Of a DNA stretch of 64,000 nt, positions 11,560-22,998 are shown piece by piece. Source of the DNA: Pyrrhosoma nymphula. Taxonomy: Eukaryota; Arthropoda; Insecta; Odonata; Coenagrionidae. Position 1 is the stretch's first letter. Each line of letters opens with the position of its first letter. The position numbers and the translations under genes are program-made. The notes beneath the pieces are model-generated. The model worked only from the letters and a program-made list of their open reading frames with translations. It did not search any database and had not been told where the DNA came from. The stretch lies in the NCBI GenBank assembly GCA_963573305.1, contig OY754332.1, positions 49,513,559-49,577,558 of the forward strand, read 5' to 3'.

Positions 11560-13227
11560 CTTAATTGCTATGGAAGAGCGCTATTTTTGACATAGAAGAT
11601 GTTAGGTGAGAAACTTTAGATAATAACACAAAGAAAAACATTCTGCAGTCTGAACTAATCCCGAAACAGCCATATGTGTTTCCTTTGAGCGAAGGCAAAA
11701 GTCAAAAAAGAAGAATCCAAGAAAAATGGATTACCGATTTTACATCGGGGTTTCATTTCCTGGACTACTTCAAAAAATCAGATTTCTTCTCTATATTGGC
11801 TGATGAAACAATAGATGTTTCAGGGACGGAGCAGCTCTCATTATATATTCGCTACGTAGATACGATAGATAATAAAACTGACATCCGAGAAGATTTTGTA
11901 AGATATGTACCAATATACAGTCATAAGGCAGAGAATGTAACGAAAGCTATTTTGAAAAAATTCGGTAGTCTGGGCATAGATATGAACAAGTGAGTAGGGC
12001 ATGGCTATGATGAAGTTTCAACTATGGCTGGCCACTTAAGTAGGGTTCAAACTAGGATTAAAGAAAAATTCCCCAAAGCTACTACCACTGTGCTAGCCAC
12101 AGACTTTATCTTGCATTGGATGACACGTTTTCAAACAGTTCAATAAGAAATTGCCTTGGTGCAATAAAAGAAATAACTTTTTTCAGAAATAATGCAAATA
12201 ATGGCAATTTTTTAAAAGTTAACATCAGCATTAACGTACCAGAAACCAAGAAAAAAAGGCTGACTCGACAATGTGAGATTCGATTCATAGAGAGGATTGT
12301 GTATTGACTTTTGTTGCGTTACTACAGCCCATCGTAGTAAGCTTCGAAGAAATTTCAGAGAAGCCACTGAAAATCTCAATTTCGGCTGCAAATATTTTGT
12401 CTGAATTAGAAAAGAGTGGATTCATTGTTAGTTTATTCGTACGTCAACAACTGTTTCGCCTCACTACGCCACTGTAAACTTTTCTGCAAGAAAATGTTGG
12501 ACATGGTGTTAGCCACGAATCATACAAAATCATAGTTAAAAAATTTAAAGACTTTTAGAAAAGATGCGAAAAACTCATTCGCAGAAATATTTAGCTCCTC
12601 TAATTCCAAAAGCCAAGAAATATTTCACTCTCAATTATCCACTCCTAGGCTATCTTTAAAACAGGTGCAACGGGCGAATCCAATAACTGATTCCACTGAA
12701 GATTATTTCAGAGCCTCAATTTCAGAGCCAATTCCATGTACCGATTCTCTTCTTCAAAACTTAACCGACAGATTTATACGAAATGAAGAGCTTCTAATAG
12801 GTTTTGAAATCTTCTTCCTGGATTAACAAGTCTTGACTAAGTTAAGCATTTGGAAAATTTATCAAAATATTTCGAAGATACTGCAAAACTTGCTGCTGTG
12901 AGATCTGAGAATTCATTGTGGTGCAGCACAACATCAACGATGGAGAAGGAGAACGAAGTTCTAAAGATTCAAGAGCTGTAAGACAAAATCTACTTCAGAT
13001 CCATCAATTTCCTCCTGGCAATTTTGACTACTCTCGAAGTAACCACATGCAGCGTGCAAAGGTCCTTCTCAACAATGAAGAGAGTGAAGAGTGTTAGTCG
13101 AAACTTAATGACCGATGAAAGACTAAGCGCTATTTCTATACTCTCAATACAACGGGACATTAACATAAATTCTGAACAAGTGTTCTACAGAATTACTGGA
13201 GAGAAGAAAAGAAGATTGTTTCTGTAA
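11560..13227 (+). pseudogene. Decayed hAT transposase (ZMYM/THAP-associated type)
   Basis: A 105-codon block (11676-11993) contains 'FFSILADETIDVSGTEQLSL', which carries the first catalytic Asp of hAT transposases in its usual D-E-T context. 'FVRYVPIYSHKAENVTKAIL' follows in the expected order. Downstream, 'GYDEVSTMAGHLSRVQTRI' stands for the second catalytic region (normally Y-D-G-A/S). At 13024-13170 'CSVQRSFSTMKRVKSVSRN' and 'MTDERLSAISILSIQ' are the C-terminal dimerisation domain. Stops and frameshifts separate the blocks, and the central C-x-x-H segment is degraded. I could not identify its ends or target duplications. Confidence 0.8.
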
Positions 13228-13576
13228 ATAGACATTGTTGTTCCTATAAACCTGCCAATCTTAAAAATGCAGAGATTTTTAAAATCATCAATTTTGTAAA
13301 TTATTACGTTAGATCTACCCTGATGAAATGAAAAATGCATTTGTTCTTGTCGAGAGAGGGAAAAAATTTCTAATTTTAAAGGTAGCCTTACATAAGCTTT
13401 AGAGTCGATAAAAAACTTGTGTGAAAATTTTACAATATACCGACAGACCAAATTAGCGAACACCATAGTCGCATTTTCAATCATAGGGAATAACCGACCA
13501 ATCACATTCATCACAAAACCAAACCAGCCTATCGCGTCATTTGTATGACGCGGCTTGTATGCATTGAACTTCTTCT

Positions 13577-13611
13577 GCTCGGACCCAGAACAAATTGTTC
13601 TGGGTCCGAGC
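13577..13611. repeat. Perfect palindrome with 17-bp arms
   Basis: GCTCGGACCCAGAACAA is followed by a single central A and then its exact reverse complement. It does not overlap a recognised coding feature. Confidence 0.9.
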
Positions 13612-13771
13612 AAATTAACTAAAATTTTTGTCGTATATAACTATGTTTTTGCGCCATTAATATTACAATGCATACGTTACACTATTTACAGATGCTGAAA
13701 TTAAAACAAATTTCGAATATGGTCACCATTATGACTAGGGAAATATCTCGCTCCAACTACCTTAATTGTGG

Positions 13772-13831
13772 CAATGAAGAAACTTTGTGACTTCCACACT
13801 AAACTGTGGAAGCCACAAAGTCTCTTCGTTG
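13772..13831. repeat. Imperfect hairpin with 27-bp arms
   Basis: The left arm begins CAATGAAGAAACTTTGTGAC. The right arm is its reverse complement with about three mismatches, and the loop is 6 nt. It could be the core of a small fold-back element. Confidence 0.8.
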
Positions 13832-14532
13832 TCATTATGGAATACTTACACTACGTCATAGCTTCTAATTTCGATTTTAATCTACCTTAATTGATCCACA
13901 ATAGTTCACCGGGAGTCTCCCGAGTCGAGCTCGGTAGTTTTTCCGGCTCAAGTTATGGTATGCGTTAACTTAAAGCATATACACTGAATTGAAGTCACGT
14001 TCACTATTCCGCTTTACGATCGCCAGTCAATCGGTACTTGCGCCGTCCATATCCGTTAATTTTCGGCTGCACAAGGTGCTTTCATTTTGCGGTGATATCC
14101 AATGGTCGACGGTGATAACAACACCTTGATGCTTTTAATTTAGCGGAGCAGCCGTCTATCGCTGGCTGCAGGCGGCTATCCTCTCCAAAGCGTGCCGAAA
14201 ACATGAAGAACAATGAGCGCTTTTCTTCCCAGTTATCTGCTGCGGCTTATCTGAACGCGAGAGGGACTGCGCATTCGTGAATAGCCGCTTCGAGGTGTCT
14301 CATTTCATCTGGTCGCCTGGCGATTGTCAACTTCTGCCTTCGGTGGCCGGCTATCGCTGTACGTAAATCACACGACCTCGTAAAAACATCCACCGCTGAG
14401 AACTTAAACGCAAAGCAGATACTCTCATTTTCGTGGATCACGATTACTATACTTGCGCACAGCATAGAGGACGGTAATAATGACTGGACAATGGGCCCTG
14501 TAAGCTTTGGGAGACGAAAAGAATCACTATGA

Positions 14533-14590
14533 TCAGTGGCGGATCCAGGGGGGGGCGGGCAAAGGGGGCAATTTCCCCCCCCCTTCCCCC
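14533..14590 (+). mobile_element. hAT-type terminus
   Basis: CAGTGGCGGATCCAGGGG followed by long G and C runs is a common hAT end sequence. No partner end or target duplication was found, so this is either one end of an unrecognised element or a fragment. Confidence 0.4.
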
Positions 14591-14785
14591 CCGAGACAAA
14601 AATTCCCACACAGTTCTTGCCAGATAGCGTGCGCCGTGTCGCTGGCGGGAATTGGAACAGATGATGTGTGATTACTAATTAATGAAATCAAAATAGAAAA
14701 GGGAGAATTATTGCTTTGGTAAATAAGCATATATTAGTGCAATTCGATTTTAAATACATATAAAAAGTTTCAAAACGTCACAGAG

Positions 14786-14986
14786 ATGTGGAAATCCTTA
14801 TTTTGTTCCCTTGCCCTTCACTTTTTAATTGCATTTCCGGGGAGGGCAGCAGAGATTACGGCAATGCCGTGTGAATGTGCGTTGGCCTGTAACGTTGGTA
14901 CAAACATTAGTTGTCTGCACGGGGTATCATGCAATCGGCAAGGCAATGCTTGCTATTCCAAATCCGTTTTTTTGCGTACTGAGTGA
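14786..14986 (+). CDS. Small ORF with signal-peptide-like start and six cysteines; gene status doubtful
   Basis: This is a 66-codon frame. Residues 1-22 form a Lys-initiated hydrophobic stretch (MWKSLFCSLALHFLIAF) ending in an Ala-rich site that could be cleaved by signal peptidase. The remainder has cysteines spaced C-x-C-x3-C-x7-C-x5-C-x6-C, as in small secreted cysteine-rich peptides. There is no recognised family, splice context or promoter. The stop codon lies inside a 35-bp tandem duplication. With this much non-coding DNA in the window, a chance frame is more likely than a gene. Confidence 0.15.
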   Translation: MWKSLFCSLALHFLIAFPGRAAEITAMPCECALACNVGTNISCLHGVSCNRQGNACYSKSVFLRTE

Positions 14987-15037
14987 GACTACTAATCGGT
15001 GACTGAGTGAGTACTGAGTGAGACTACTAATCAGTGG
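14976..15037. repeat. 35-bp tandem duplication
   Basis: The unit starting GTACTGAGTGAGACTACTAA at 14976 is repeated from 15011 with one mismatch over the shared 27 bases. Confidence 0.85.
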
Positions 15038-15522
15038 TGTAATTGGCGCTCGCTACATCTAAATAGTTACCCATACTTATTATTATATGATTAATTTACG
15101 CGAATGCAGTGCAAACTCTTCCGGCATATTACTTCCTGCAATCGTTCTCGCAACCCTCTGCAACCCTTCTAACTCGTTCGTTCTCCTTCAATCGCTACGT
15201 TCCACTTCATTTCGCGTCCCCCCCCCACCGCCCTCCCCTTCTGCGCCACATTTCCTCATCCCACTCCTCCCTCCCCACCCTCCCCAATCCGCCCCCTCGT
15301 TTCCGTTCTTCGCACCCTCGCCGCCCCCCCCCCACCCCCCCCCCCTTTTAATACGTCCCCTTTCACGTCCGCCGAAATATTCTTCAATCCCATACTTCCA
15401 ACTCAAATCCTTCGATTTTATTTCCCATAGGCTACACCAGCGGTTCCCACCCTGTGGTACACGTACCCTAAGGGATTTCAACTTGGTGGTTCAGACGTAT
15501 GCGATAAAACTTGAATAAGTTC
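15038..15522. other. C-rich low-complexity stretch
   Basis: 15200-15360 is almost purely pyrimidine, with C runs of about 9 or more. The long Pro/Ser-rich frames on both strands here look like composition artefacts. Near 15434 a CAGCGGTTCCCACC motif resembles a hAT MITE end, but no partner end was found. Confidence 0.5.
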
Positions 15523-16175
15523 AAATTTCGGGTTGGAATAGCAGTAAGAATATAAATAATAAACATTACCCAGCTAAAAAATTCCGCACAAATTGTTTCG
15601 ATGAGCATAAGGAACTAATTTTCATGATTGCCGTCTGACCAGTTATTTTCTAAGGATGCCCACCAGGCAGAAAAGCTCATGTTCCTAAGAAGTAATTTCT
15701 GAAAAGTATAGGACGTCTTGAGAAATTCTTGGGAACTTTCCCGGCATTTCTTAGCAAGAGCTTTAGTTTTTTTGGGTTAAATTTTCATCTAATATTGTAA
15801 TTGCGATGTGCTTCATGTAAATTTAATGTATTTATTATTTTTTTGTGATAAGTACGAATTTAGGGTTGGAATATCAGTGAGAATATAAGTAATAAACATT
15901 ACCCAGCTAAAATATTCCATAGAAACTGTTCCGTTGAGCATAAGGAATTTTCAAGCTTTCCGTATGACCTGTTATTTTCTAAGGATTCCCGCGAGACTTA
16001 ATAAGCAAGCTCACGTTCCTAAGAAGTGATTTCAGTAGAATATAGGAAGTCTTGAGAAATCCATGGGAACTTTCCCGGCATTCCGAAGCAAGGAGTTTAG
16101 CTTTTATGGGGTTAAATTTGTATTTACTATTGTAATTGCGATGTACTTATAGTTAATTGAATTTATGCATTATTT
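15523..16175. repeat. Tandem dimer of a 320-335-bp repeat
   Basis: Two diverged head-to-tail copies share an ordered set of blocks: AACATTACCCAGCTAAAA near 15572 and 15895, GAGCATAAGGAA near 15603 and 15936, and GGGAACTTTCCCGGCATT near 15731 and 16065. Spacing between equivalent blocks is 323-334 bp. A single related block occurs at 3752-3845. No coding content is seen. Confidence 0.8.
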
Positions 16176-16391
16176 ATTTATTTTTAAACTAGCTAAAGGT
16201 AACCGTTGAAACTCAATGGGTGTGAAAAACACTGAATTTATTATTTCCAAAAGCCACAAAACCTGAAGAATACTGAGCGATCTTCTTTGAGTCGTCTTCT
16301 AAGTGAATGAACTTAATCACTTCCCTTGTGTACATTCATATATTTTCATTCAATGCAATTCAACTTATTTCAGTCTGCTAGCAAAAACTGA

Positions 16392-16800
16392 AACCACTGC
16401 ACCGAACCCAATGATTAGCATGGACCAACAGGCGGGCCTTTGGGGGACCTTCGGGGGCTCTGAGGGCTTTTTGATATAGCCTATATATTACCCAGGGGCG
16501 CAACAACGAGGGGGGGGCTACACGGCCCAAGCACGGCCGCGATGGAGGGGGGGGGCTAGCCCCCCAAGAAATCAGAGGTTGTTGCTCACTTTTTAATGGA
16601 TACTGCCCGATTTGCAAAATATCTTCCCCTCCCCCCCCCCCCCCCCCCCCCGCTTAGCTAGCTTATACAGATTTTTCAAGGAGTTTGTTCCCCCTCACGT
16701 TACGGGGGGTTGTTGCCCCTGATATTACCCACAGATATATTTTCTACCTTCATGCCAAATTTCAGCTTAATCGGTCCAGTAGTTTTTGCGTGGCGGCTAT
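16392..16800 (+). repeat. Dispersed repeat copy 1, interrupted by a MITE
   Basis: ACTGCACC, AATGATTAGCATGGACCA, GGGCCTTTGGGGG, TAGCC, CCACAGATATAT and GCCAAATTTCAGCT appear here in the same order as at 17598-17760. The copy is broken at 16493-16721 by a hAT MITE. The final block AATCGGTCCAGTAGTTTTTG resembles 3' ends of widespread arthropod LINE or SINE families. Confidence 0.65.
16493..16721. mobile_element. 229-bp hAT-type MITE with a poly-C tract
   Basis: The ends CAGGGGCGCAACAAC (left) and GTTGTTGCCCCTG (right) form the terminal inverted repeat. A perfect 8-bp duplication ATATTACC flanks it (16485-16492 and 16722-16729). Removing the element restores the repeat seen uninterrupted at 17690. 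It contains a run of 21 C at 16631-16651 and other G and C runs. No open frame belongs to it. Confidence 0.92.
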
Positions 16801-17261
16801 TGGGAAAACAAAAAAAGAAAATTAAATAAAAAATTGCAGATGAACACAAATAAATCACAAAAGAAATAACAAAATCCGAATTTCAAAGTTTGGATTAAAG
16901 TTAAAACAACGAAAGAAAATTATATCATAATTTGCTAACGTACACAAAGAAATCACAAAACAAACAACAAAGTCCGAATTTCAAAGTTTGGTACAGAGAA
17001 AAACGAAATCTAACAACAATTCCAATTCTAAACAGCAAACATCAAATTCCGATTAACAAAATAATGAAAAAAATATCGTTAGAAAGATTTCATGAATAGT
17101 TTTTCCTGTAGTATTTGATTGGCGAAATCAAATCTAATGCTTATGTTTATTTTTAAAAATCTTAACACCGCGTTTTATAAACTGCATTCACTGATACAGC
17201 ATTGTAAACATGCATGAGACAAGCATGTAAATATGCATTGAATTTATCGATTTCCCACCTA

Positions 17262-17805
17262 TGCAAGCCATCATGGGGCTCTTGGGACTCTGGGCCCTTT
17301 TGATACAGATATACTTACAACGTGATATCATGGGCCTGCAGGAAAACATTTTATTTACATGCTAGTGGCGTAAATATCTTTTGAAGATCAAATATTTGGT
17401 TGCCAAGGAAATATGATATTGTTGATTTCAGAGAAAATGTGAGATTTTTCAGCTAAAAACATGACTTTCACACGAATGCGAAACGTTATAGAAAATCGAT
17501 TGGAGGAATTAGAATGTTCATTTATTCAGCCATCCGATCAAAATAATTTCAGCCCTCTATCATGAGTGGAAGTACTTTTAAAAAGCAAAACATAAACCCA
17601 CTGCACCTACCCAATGATTAGCATGGACCACCAGATGGGCCTTTGGGGGGCCATAGGGGACCCTTAGGGCTTTTTAATATAGCCTATTTTACCCACAGAT
17701 ATATTTCTATCTACATGCCAAATTTCAGCTCAATCGGTCGAGTAGTTTTTACGTGACTGAGTAAAAAACATACAACTTTCACATTTATAATAATAGTAGG
17801 ATTAA
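17262..17805 (+). repeat. Dispersed repeat copy 2 and associated sequence
   Basis: 17598-17805 is the uninterrupted partner of the repeat at 16392, ending in an AATCGGTCGAGTAGTTTTTA block and a TTATAATAATAGTAGG tail. Upstream, near 17402, a TTGCCAAGGAAAT and TATTGTTGA pair matches the interior of the element at 1707-3119 (near 2701), which suggests related families. It is non-coding. Confidence 0.55.
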
Positions 17806-18892
17806 AGAAAAAATTAAACATGTTTGGACCTTAGTTCTAGACTATTTCCGTCATTCAGAAATCTTTTTCAATTACTGTATACTTTTATCTGATTTCTTTG
17901 GTAAGGTATGATGACAAATAATTGTATGCACTTCATTACAGTGTAAGAGTGAAAAAAGTTTCAGAAATGTTTCAATATTCCGAATCTGTTCCGATGCTGG
18001 TTCGGGAACCTAGGGTCAGATGGTGATATACTAATTAGATAGCCATGCAAACATACGAGGTATAACGCGCTGCGCTGGATATATAGAATTGATAATTGTT
18101 CTTGTGACTTGAAAATGAATGTTTTCACGCGGAGAAGCAACTGTCACAATAGAATCAGCAACAGTTCTTTCCAATTAAGAAAGCGCAGGTGAATTAACTG
18201 ATTTTCTCTGGTAAGGAAATGGTGAAACTACGTTGAGCTCGCAACGTGAGTTTAGCTTAGTGCAAAACAAACACTAAGGTGACTAATGGTTGTCGTTTCC
18301 GAGGAGGTAACTACTTTCCAAATTAATCCAAATCTTTAATATAACGGAAATGATAAACTTCGCAAACTTATTCCATGTATTTTCACATTATTTTCACATA
18401 AAATAGGTAAATATAACAAGATAGGAGATTGTGCCAGGTTTAGTTCATAGTTTGATAAACGTTTCGGATGATTCTACTGTACATGCTACTGATTTACATC
18501 TACTATATTTCTCGAAATAAATTTCCGATGAGCCCTATCATTAATAGTTCAATTGAATGACACACGTAAATTATCCCTTGTTTTTTTAAGCGAGACTGTG
18601 TCCATCGACCAGAAAGATGTTAAGAAGCGTGTCGCTGATATCAATAACATAAAGCGCAGCACCGTTCAAGATGGATACCTAATGATATACTTCTATCGTG
18701 ACTTTTCATTGTACCATATGGCATTATTGAAACTGCCTCAAATATATCATTAATTTATTTATCAAACAGGCACTACAAGTAGACGCTGGCTGGGTGGTAA
18801 TGATCATAACTTTGGATTAACCAAAATATATTCATAAATACAAGCATATATAAATGTGCACACACATAAGTATATAATAGCTAATTATTTTA
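17806..18892. other. Unassigned stretch
   Basis: No gene, RNA or matching repeat recognised. The short frame at 18553-18753 has no family features. Confidence 0.5.
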
Positions 18893-19240
18893 AGTGAAGT
18901 TTACACTTCCTTTTAAATTTATTTACTGAATTCGGAAAGGACTTAGAGATTTCTTGGGGTAACTCATTCAATTCATTAATTCCGCGATTGAAGACAGAGT
19001 TTTTCATCAAGTTTGTTATGTGTGTTCTATATTTTACCTTGAATTGATGATCCTTTCGCCATATGTTATTGGGTTTTTCTACTCTATCGGAAAGCTCTTC
19101 TCAGACCTTTTCATTATTTACTATTTGAAACATCCCACTTAGCCTGTTCAGCATTCTTCTGAGTCGGAGACATTCCCATTCTAGAGATTCTAACATTGCT
19201 GTCACACTATCTGTCCTATGATGCCTTCCTAAAATTTTTC
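18893..19240 (-). pseudogene. LINE reverse transcriptase C-terminal fragment
   Basis: Minus-strand reading gives one continuous frame with a single internal stop: 'HHRTDSVTAMLESLEWECL', 'RLSGMFQIVNNEKV', a stop, 'EELSDRVEKPNNIW', then 'SVFNRGINELNELPQEISKS' and 'NKFKRKCKLHLK' before the terminal stop. This is the conserved tail of a LINE RT (RTDSVT..L..L.W..L..RR motif, then F-N-R-x-I-N-x-L-N-x-L-P). No other copy is seen in the window. It is 5'-truncated and carries only one stop, so it is younger than most LINE remnants here. Confidence 0.72.
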
Positions 19241-19384
19241 CTTCTTCCTATCCGCCTTCCTCAGTACCTATTTTTTCAAGCTTATGAAGCTTCTTGACCA
19301 CAGAAATCGGAAAATAGCGAATTAGTTAAGCTACCCATGCATCCTCTTTCACTGTTTCATAGATGGGGTAGCTTATTTAGCCTA

Positions 19385-19560
19385 GTATTCCTGGTTAACT
19401 TGTTAGAGCACTCGGCGCGAAATCAAGGGGTTAGAATCCCAGTACAGGCGAATCTAATTTTTCACTGTGGATTTCTCACAATTGTGTAACCATTAGCAGG
19501 TGACGCCGTTGAAGTTACTGCGCGGCCAGTTCAGCAGTTCTTTGAATAAATTTGAATTTG
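19385..19560 (+). mobile_element. tRNA-derived SINE-like sequence
   Basis: TGGTTAACTTGTTAGAGCAC resembles a tRNA A box with D-arm. GGGTTAGAATCCC, 47 nt further on, resembles a B box with T-arm. The sequence does not fold into a full tRNA and continues into unrelated DNA, which fits a SINE head better than a tRNA gene. Confidence 0.45.
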
Positions 19561-22440
19561 CTCTTAATAAAAAATATACAACTCGGCTTCATCTAGCGCG
19601 ATATCGTATGAAAAAATATAGTGATTAAAATTCTTCTCGTTGAATCCAGGATGACTGCACGCGTCAGCGGGATCCACGATGCCCTGCGTTGTTTCCCGTC
19701 CAACCACGGATGTCGCTCGGGTGCCAAACCTGTCGGCACACGACACAGGGACTTTCACTTGGTGAGGGCACGGGAAAAAGAAATGATAAATATTGCCGCG
19801 AGCTATTTTATTCAAGTCCATTTAAGGTGGTTGGAGCGATTTTTGTCCACGAACGAATTTGCGTGAAACTTTGTATACGTGATGTCTATAGATAAAAGTG
19901 ACAAAATGGTACTTACAGATTGCTGAATTCAATGCTATTTTAACACGTAGCCTTATGTAACATAAGATACATTTCGTAATAATTCGATTACATGTATACA
20001 TATTTTCTCCTAAACGCGAAATATACAATTTATATTATTTAAATGATTGCTAAAAAAATATCAAGGTATCATGCCGAGTCAAAGAATCGAAAAACATATT
20101 TAAATATAATTTTCATCTAAATTAAGAATAGCGCCCCGAAAACTCGTCATAACATGCTTTAATAAAGGAAAAATGTAAAATATTATTCCTGCTCATTTCC
20201 ATTACAGCATGTAAATGTTCTTAAATGAAATGTGGTCTTACTGTGGTTTTCGACTATCTTGAAAAGTAATTAAAATGTGCTCTCAATGCCCCGCAATTAC
20301 CACCCCAGTCAACTAAACTTGATGAATTCTTACGGAACTCACCCCAGTTTAATTTCTATTCATTTAAACTATTTATGGAATGTGCCAACGTGAATAATTC
20401 ATTTCTGATATTTTTTAATCACATAAACATAGCTACAAATAAATCCAATTGCACAGCAATCAGAGAAAATACGATAGTTTCTGAGGAATAACTGGTCCCC
20501 AGATAAGGGTTATGTGGGTTGTGGAAAAGGATAGCATGGATGTAAATAAATGACCCCCTGGTAGGAGAACATTAGCTGTCTTTTTTGTATTTGGGATGGT
20601 AACTCCTTACCGGATTGTATTAAAAGCATAAGGAACGAGAGAAAATTTTGAAATTTTCAAAGGCATAGACATTGGCACATGATAGCATTGATGTTTTATA
20701 TTAATTGTGTACTTATGTTATATACTTGTGCCTATATCATGTAACAAGCTCAATGAAATAGTCTGTATTTATTTATTTTTCTGTTCATAATTGGCGCAAA
20801 ATGAAATGGTTTTATGTTAATTTATTATACATACTCTGTATAAAAAGTTTTGTTCCATAGCAGCAATACAATAGCAGTTTCAAGTGCCGAAGGCAGCCTC
20901 CCTACAGGTTTGTGACCTTTGAGGCTGCCTTAAACTCCATAAAAATTTGAAAATTAAATACACTGTACTATATGTAATTGTGGAGTAATAAATATATATT
21001 ATTTATTATTATATTATTATCTCCAACAACTAAGCTATGCTAGATCCTTTACAATAAGATTTTTATGAAGCCTACGAAAAATCATCCACGTTCCCAATAA
21101 ACTGGGTAATATACGTCATCTACCCAAAAACACATTTTCCTTGTATATTACCCTAAGAATAAAAGTTCTCGACCCACGGCTGAAAATTAGTTGAAAGGGG
21201 TTTGAAGGATAAAATGGATCCAAACGCCCACGGATTATGAGGTGGAGAAAAACATAAACAACCAAGGGACGGAGTAGAACGCGCTGAAGGTAGGAAGAAG
21301 AAAAACCTAGGAAAGTAACCTAATCGCAATGGAACAATGTGATGTGTGAAAAATTGCATGGTGGCGATTGGGGTAGAGTGAAGCGCTCGTAAAAAAAAGC
21401 GGGAGTCTCAATTGTAATGGAGCGGGTTGCAAGTTTTTTGAGGAGAGGCGCGATGGGATTGGACCCCGGGGATTGGGGATGGAGAGAGGTTCAGGGAGGA
21501 GGGACAGAGATGAGAATGGGACGGCATTAGATGAGGTGAGGGGAGAGATGGGTTTGCAGAGGGGAGGGGTGGAGTCAGGAGTGGCCGCATGATGTGGAAC
21601 AGGTGTGCGGTCGGAGGAGAGTCAGTCGTTGAGGGACGTGGAGTTCGCGCGGGAGCTGATGGGGAAGGGGGAAGTGGGGGGAGGGGTAAGGACCCAAACA
21701 GGCGAGGAGAGCGAATAAGACGCCCGAAGAGAGAGAAATCTCCATTCACTGTTGACCAGGGACAGCGCTAGGCGAGAAAAATCATCGCCAAACCCGCACT
21801 AAAGTGCTATGCAAGGGACATGTATGTAGAGCGATACCTTTCACATATATGTGCAATATATGGAAATATAAATATGTATTCTTTAAAAATTGTCCCAATT
21901 GAAACCATATATAGATAAATATATGGAAAATATTCGGAACAAACAAGGAACATGTGGCCATACATATGAACCATGTTTAGCCTTACATGGGCACAATATG
22001 TTGCCATTACTATAGGAAAACCAGGAAAATGTATATGTAACCCGAAGAATAGGTATGAGCATATAAATCTTCGATTTATTATGGACCAAACCTAAACATA
22101 CGTAATTACAGCGCTCCAGAACTGAAATGTAAGTATGATTTAAAATGCAACAAATACGGATAGAAGTTCAGTCTTCTTCCAACCCGTGAATTTCAACACA
22201 GAAATCCTGCCTTTGCAGACCAGTTGGATAAAAGGTAATTCTTATGGTCCATTCATTCGGTTCTTCGAAGGCCACTAAGGTGTGTGCTCCATGCGAGGCG
22301 TCATGTGTCTTTGTGTTTTATAGAGGTTGTCACCCCAAGGTGACTTTTGCTCATTTCTTTGTCTGAACCATCTGCTTCGTGTCCAAATTTTTATCGTCAA
22401 TAAGTTATTTAAAAACTGTATTAAAATTAAAAATTATAAT
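19561..22440. other. Unassigned stretch with a small hairpin and a purine-rich tract
   Basis: 20890-20931 is an 11-bp-arm hairpin (AAGGCAGCCTC and its complement). 21408-21780 is strongly purine-rich on the plus strand, which opens long artefactual frames on both strands. 21800-22090 is AT-rich with repeated ATATATG-like words. No gene was recognised. Confidence 0.5.
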
Positions 22441-22790
22441 TTAAAAATTTTGATTTAAAACATTACCAGGAGTATTGTAGTGATTCCTGGTTACGTCTTC
22501 ATGTAAAAGTAATTGTTTTAAAAGCGGATTGTCACTGCCATCTAGCTGTTCGTAATAATTTATTGCAAGAGCCTTTATCTTTTCCATAATTGGAGTAATA
22601 CCTGTTATTTGGTACAATTTGTTGTTCCCCTCTCTTGTCCTGATCTTGAAAACTGATCTTATTATTCTTCTCTCTTGAGTTTCCAATCTTTTTATTTGTG
22701 CTTTTTTAGGATACCCGCCCAAGCATGTGCCGCATATGTAATTACAGGTTGAATGAAGATCTGTTACAGTTGTTTTTTAATGGTTGGGGG
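22441..22790 (-). pseudogene. Jockey-like LINE reverse transcriptase C-terminus
   Basis: The minus strand encodes 'IQPVITYAAHA' followed by 'GGYPKKAQIKRLETQERRII', 'LYQITGITPIMEKIKALAI' and 'YYEQLDGSDNPLLKQLL'. This is the order of the tail of Jockey-type reverse transcriptases. There is a frame change near 22725. No catalytic domain remains, so it is a dead 5'-truncated copy. Confidence 0.75.
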
Positions 22791-22998
22791 AGTTGCTTTA
22801 TTACTGTTGGTCAACTAATAACACGGAGTTAAAATACCCCTTACAGCCTGCAAGTTGGTGCGGCAACAATCTATAGTTCATCTGCGACATCAACAGTGGT
22901 CAACGCCATCTATTAGGCCACTCTTCAACCCTATATACACCCTGTCCTCGATTAGGGCTCTTAATTCGTTCCAAGAAATTCGAGCGCTAATTGAAACA

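Larger units (their letters stand above)
13228..14532. other. Non-coding stretch with two fold-back structures
   Basis: A 142-codon minus-strand frame at 13185-13613 overlaps the hAT C-terminus on the other strand and has no family resemblance, so I treat it as chance. The palindrome at 13577 and the hairpin at 13772 are listed separately. No gene is seen. Confidence 0.5.

Noticed and set aside
13185..13613. 142-codon minus-strand frame
   Set aside because: It overlaps the hAT dimerisation domain on the other strand and the palindrome, with no family resemblance.
15087..15518. Pro/Ser-rich frames on both strands
   Set aside because: They follow from a C-rich low-complexity tract that keeps all frames open.
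19385..19560. Functional tRNA gene
   Set aside because: A- and B-box-like words are present, but the acceptor and anticodon arms do not pair, so a SINE head is the better reading.
20890..20931. Rho-independent terminator
   Set aside because: The hairpin is isolated in eukaryotic non-coding DNA with no gene upstream.
21408..21771. 113-codon minus-strand frame and its plus-strand shadow
   Set aside because: A purine-rich tract produces stop-free frames by composition alone.
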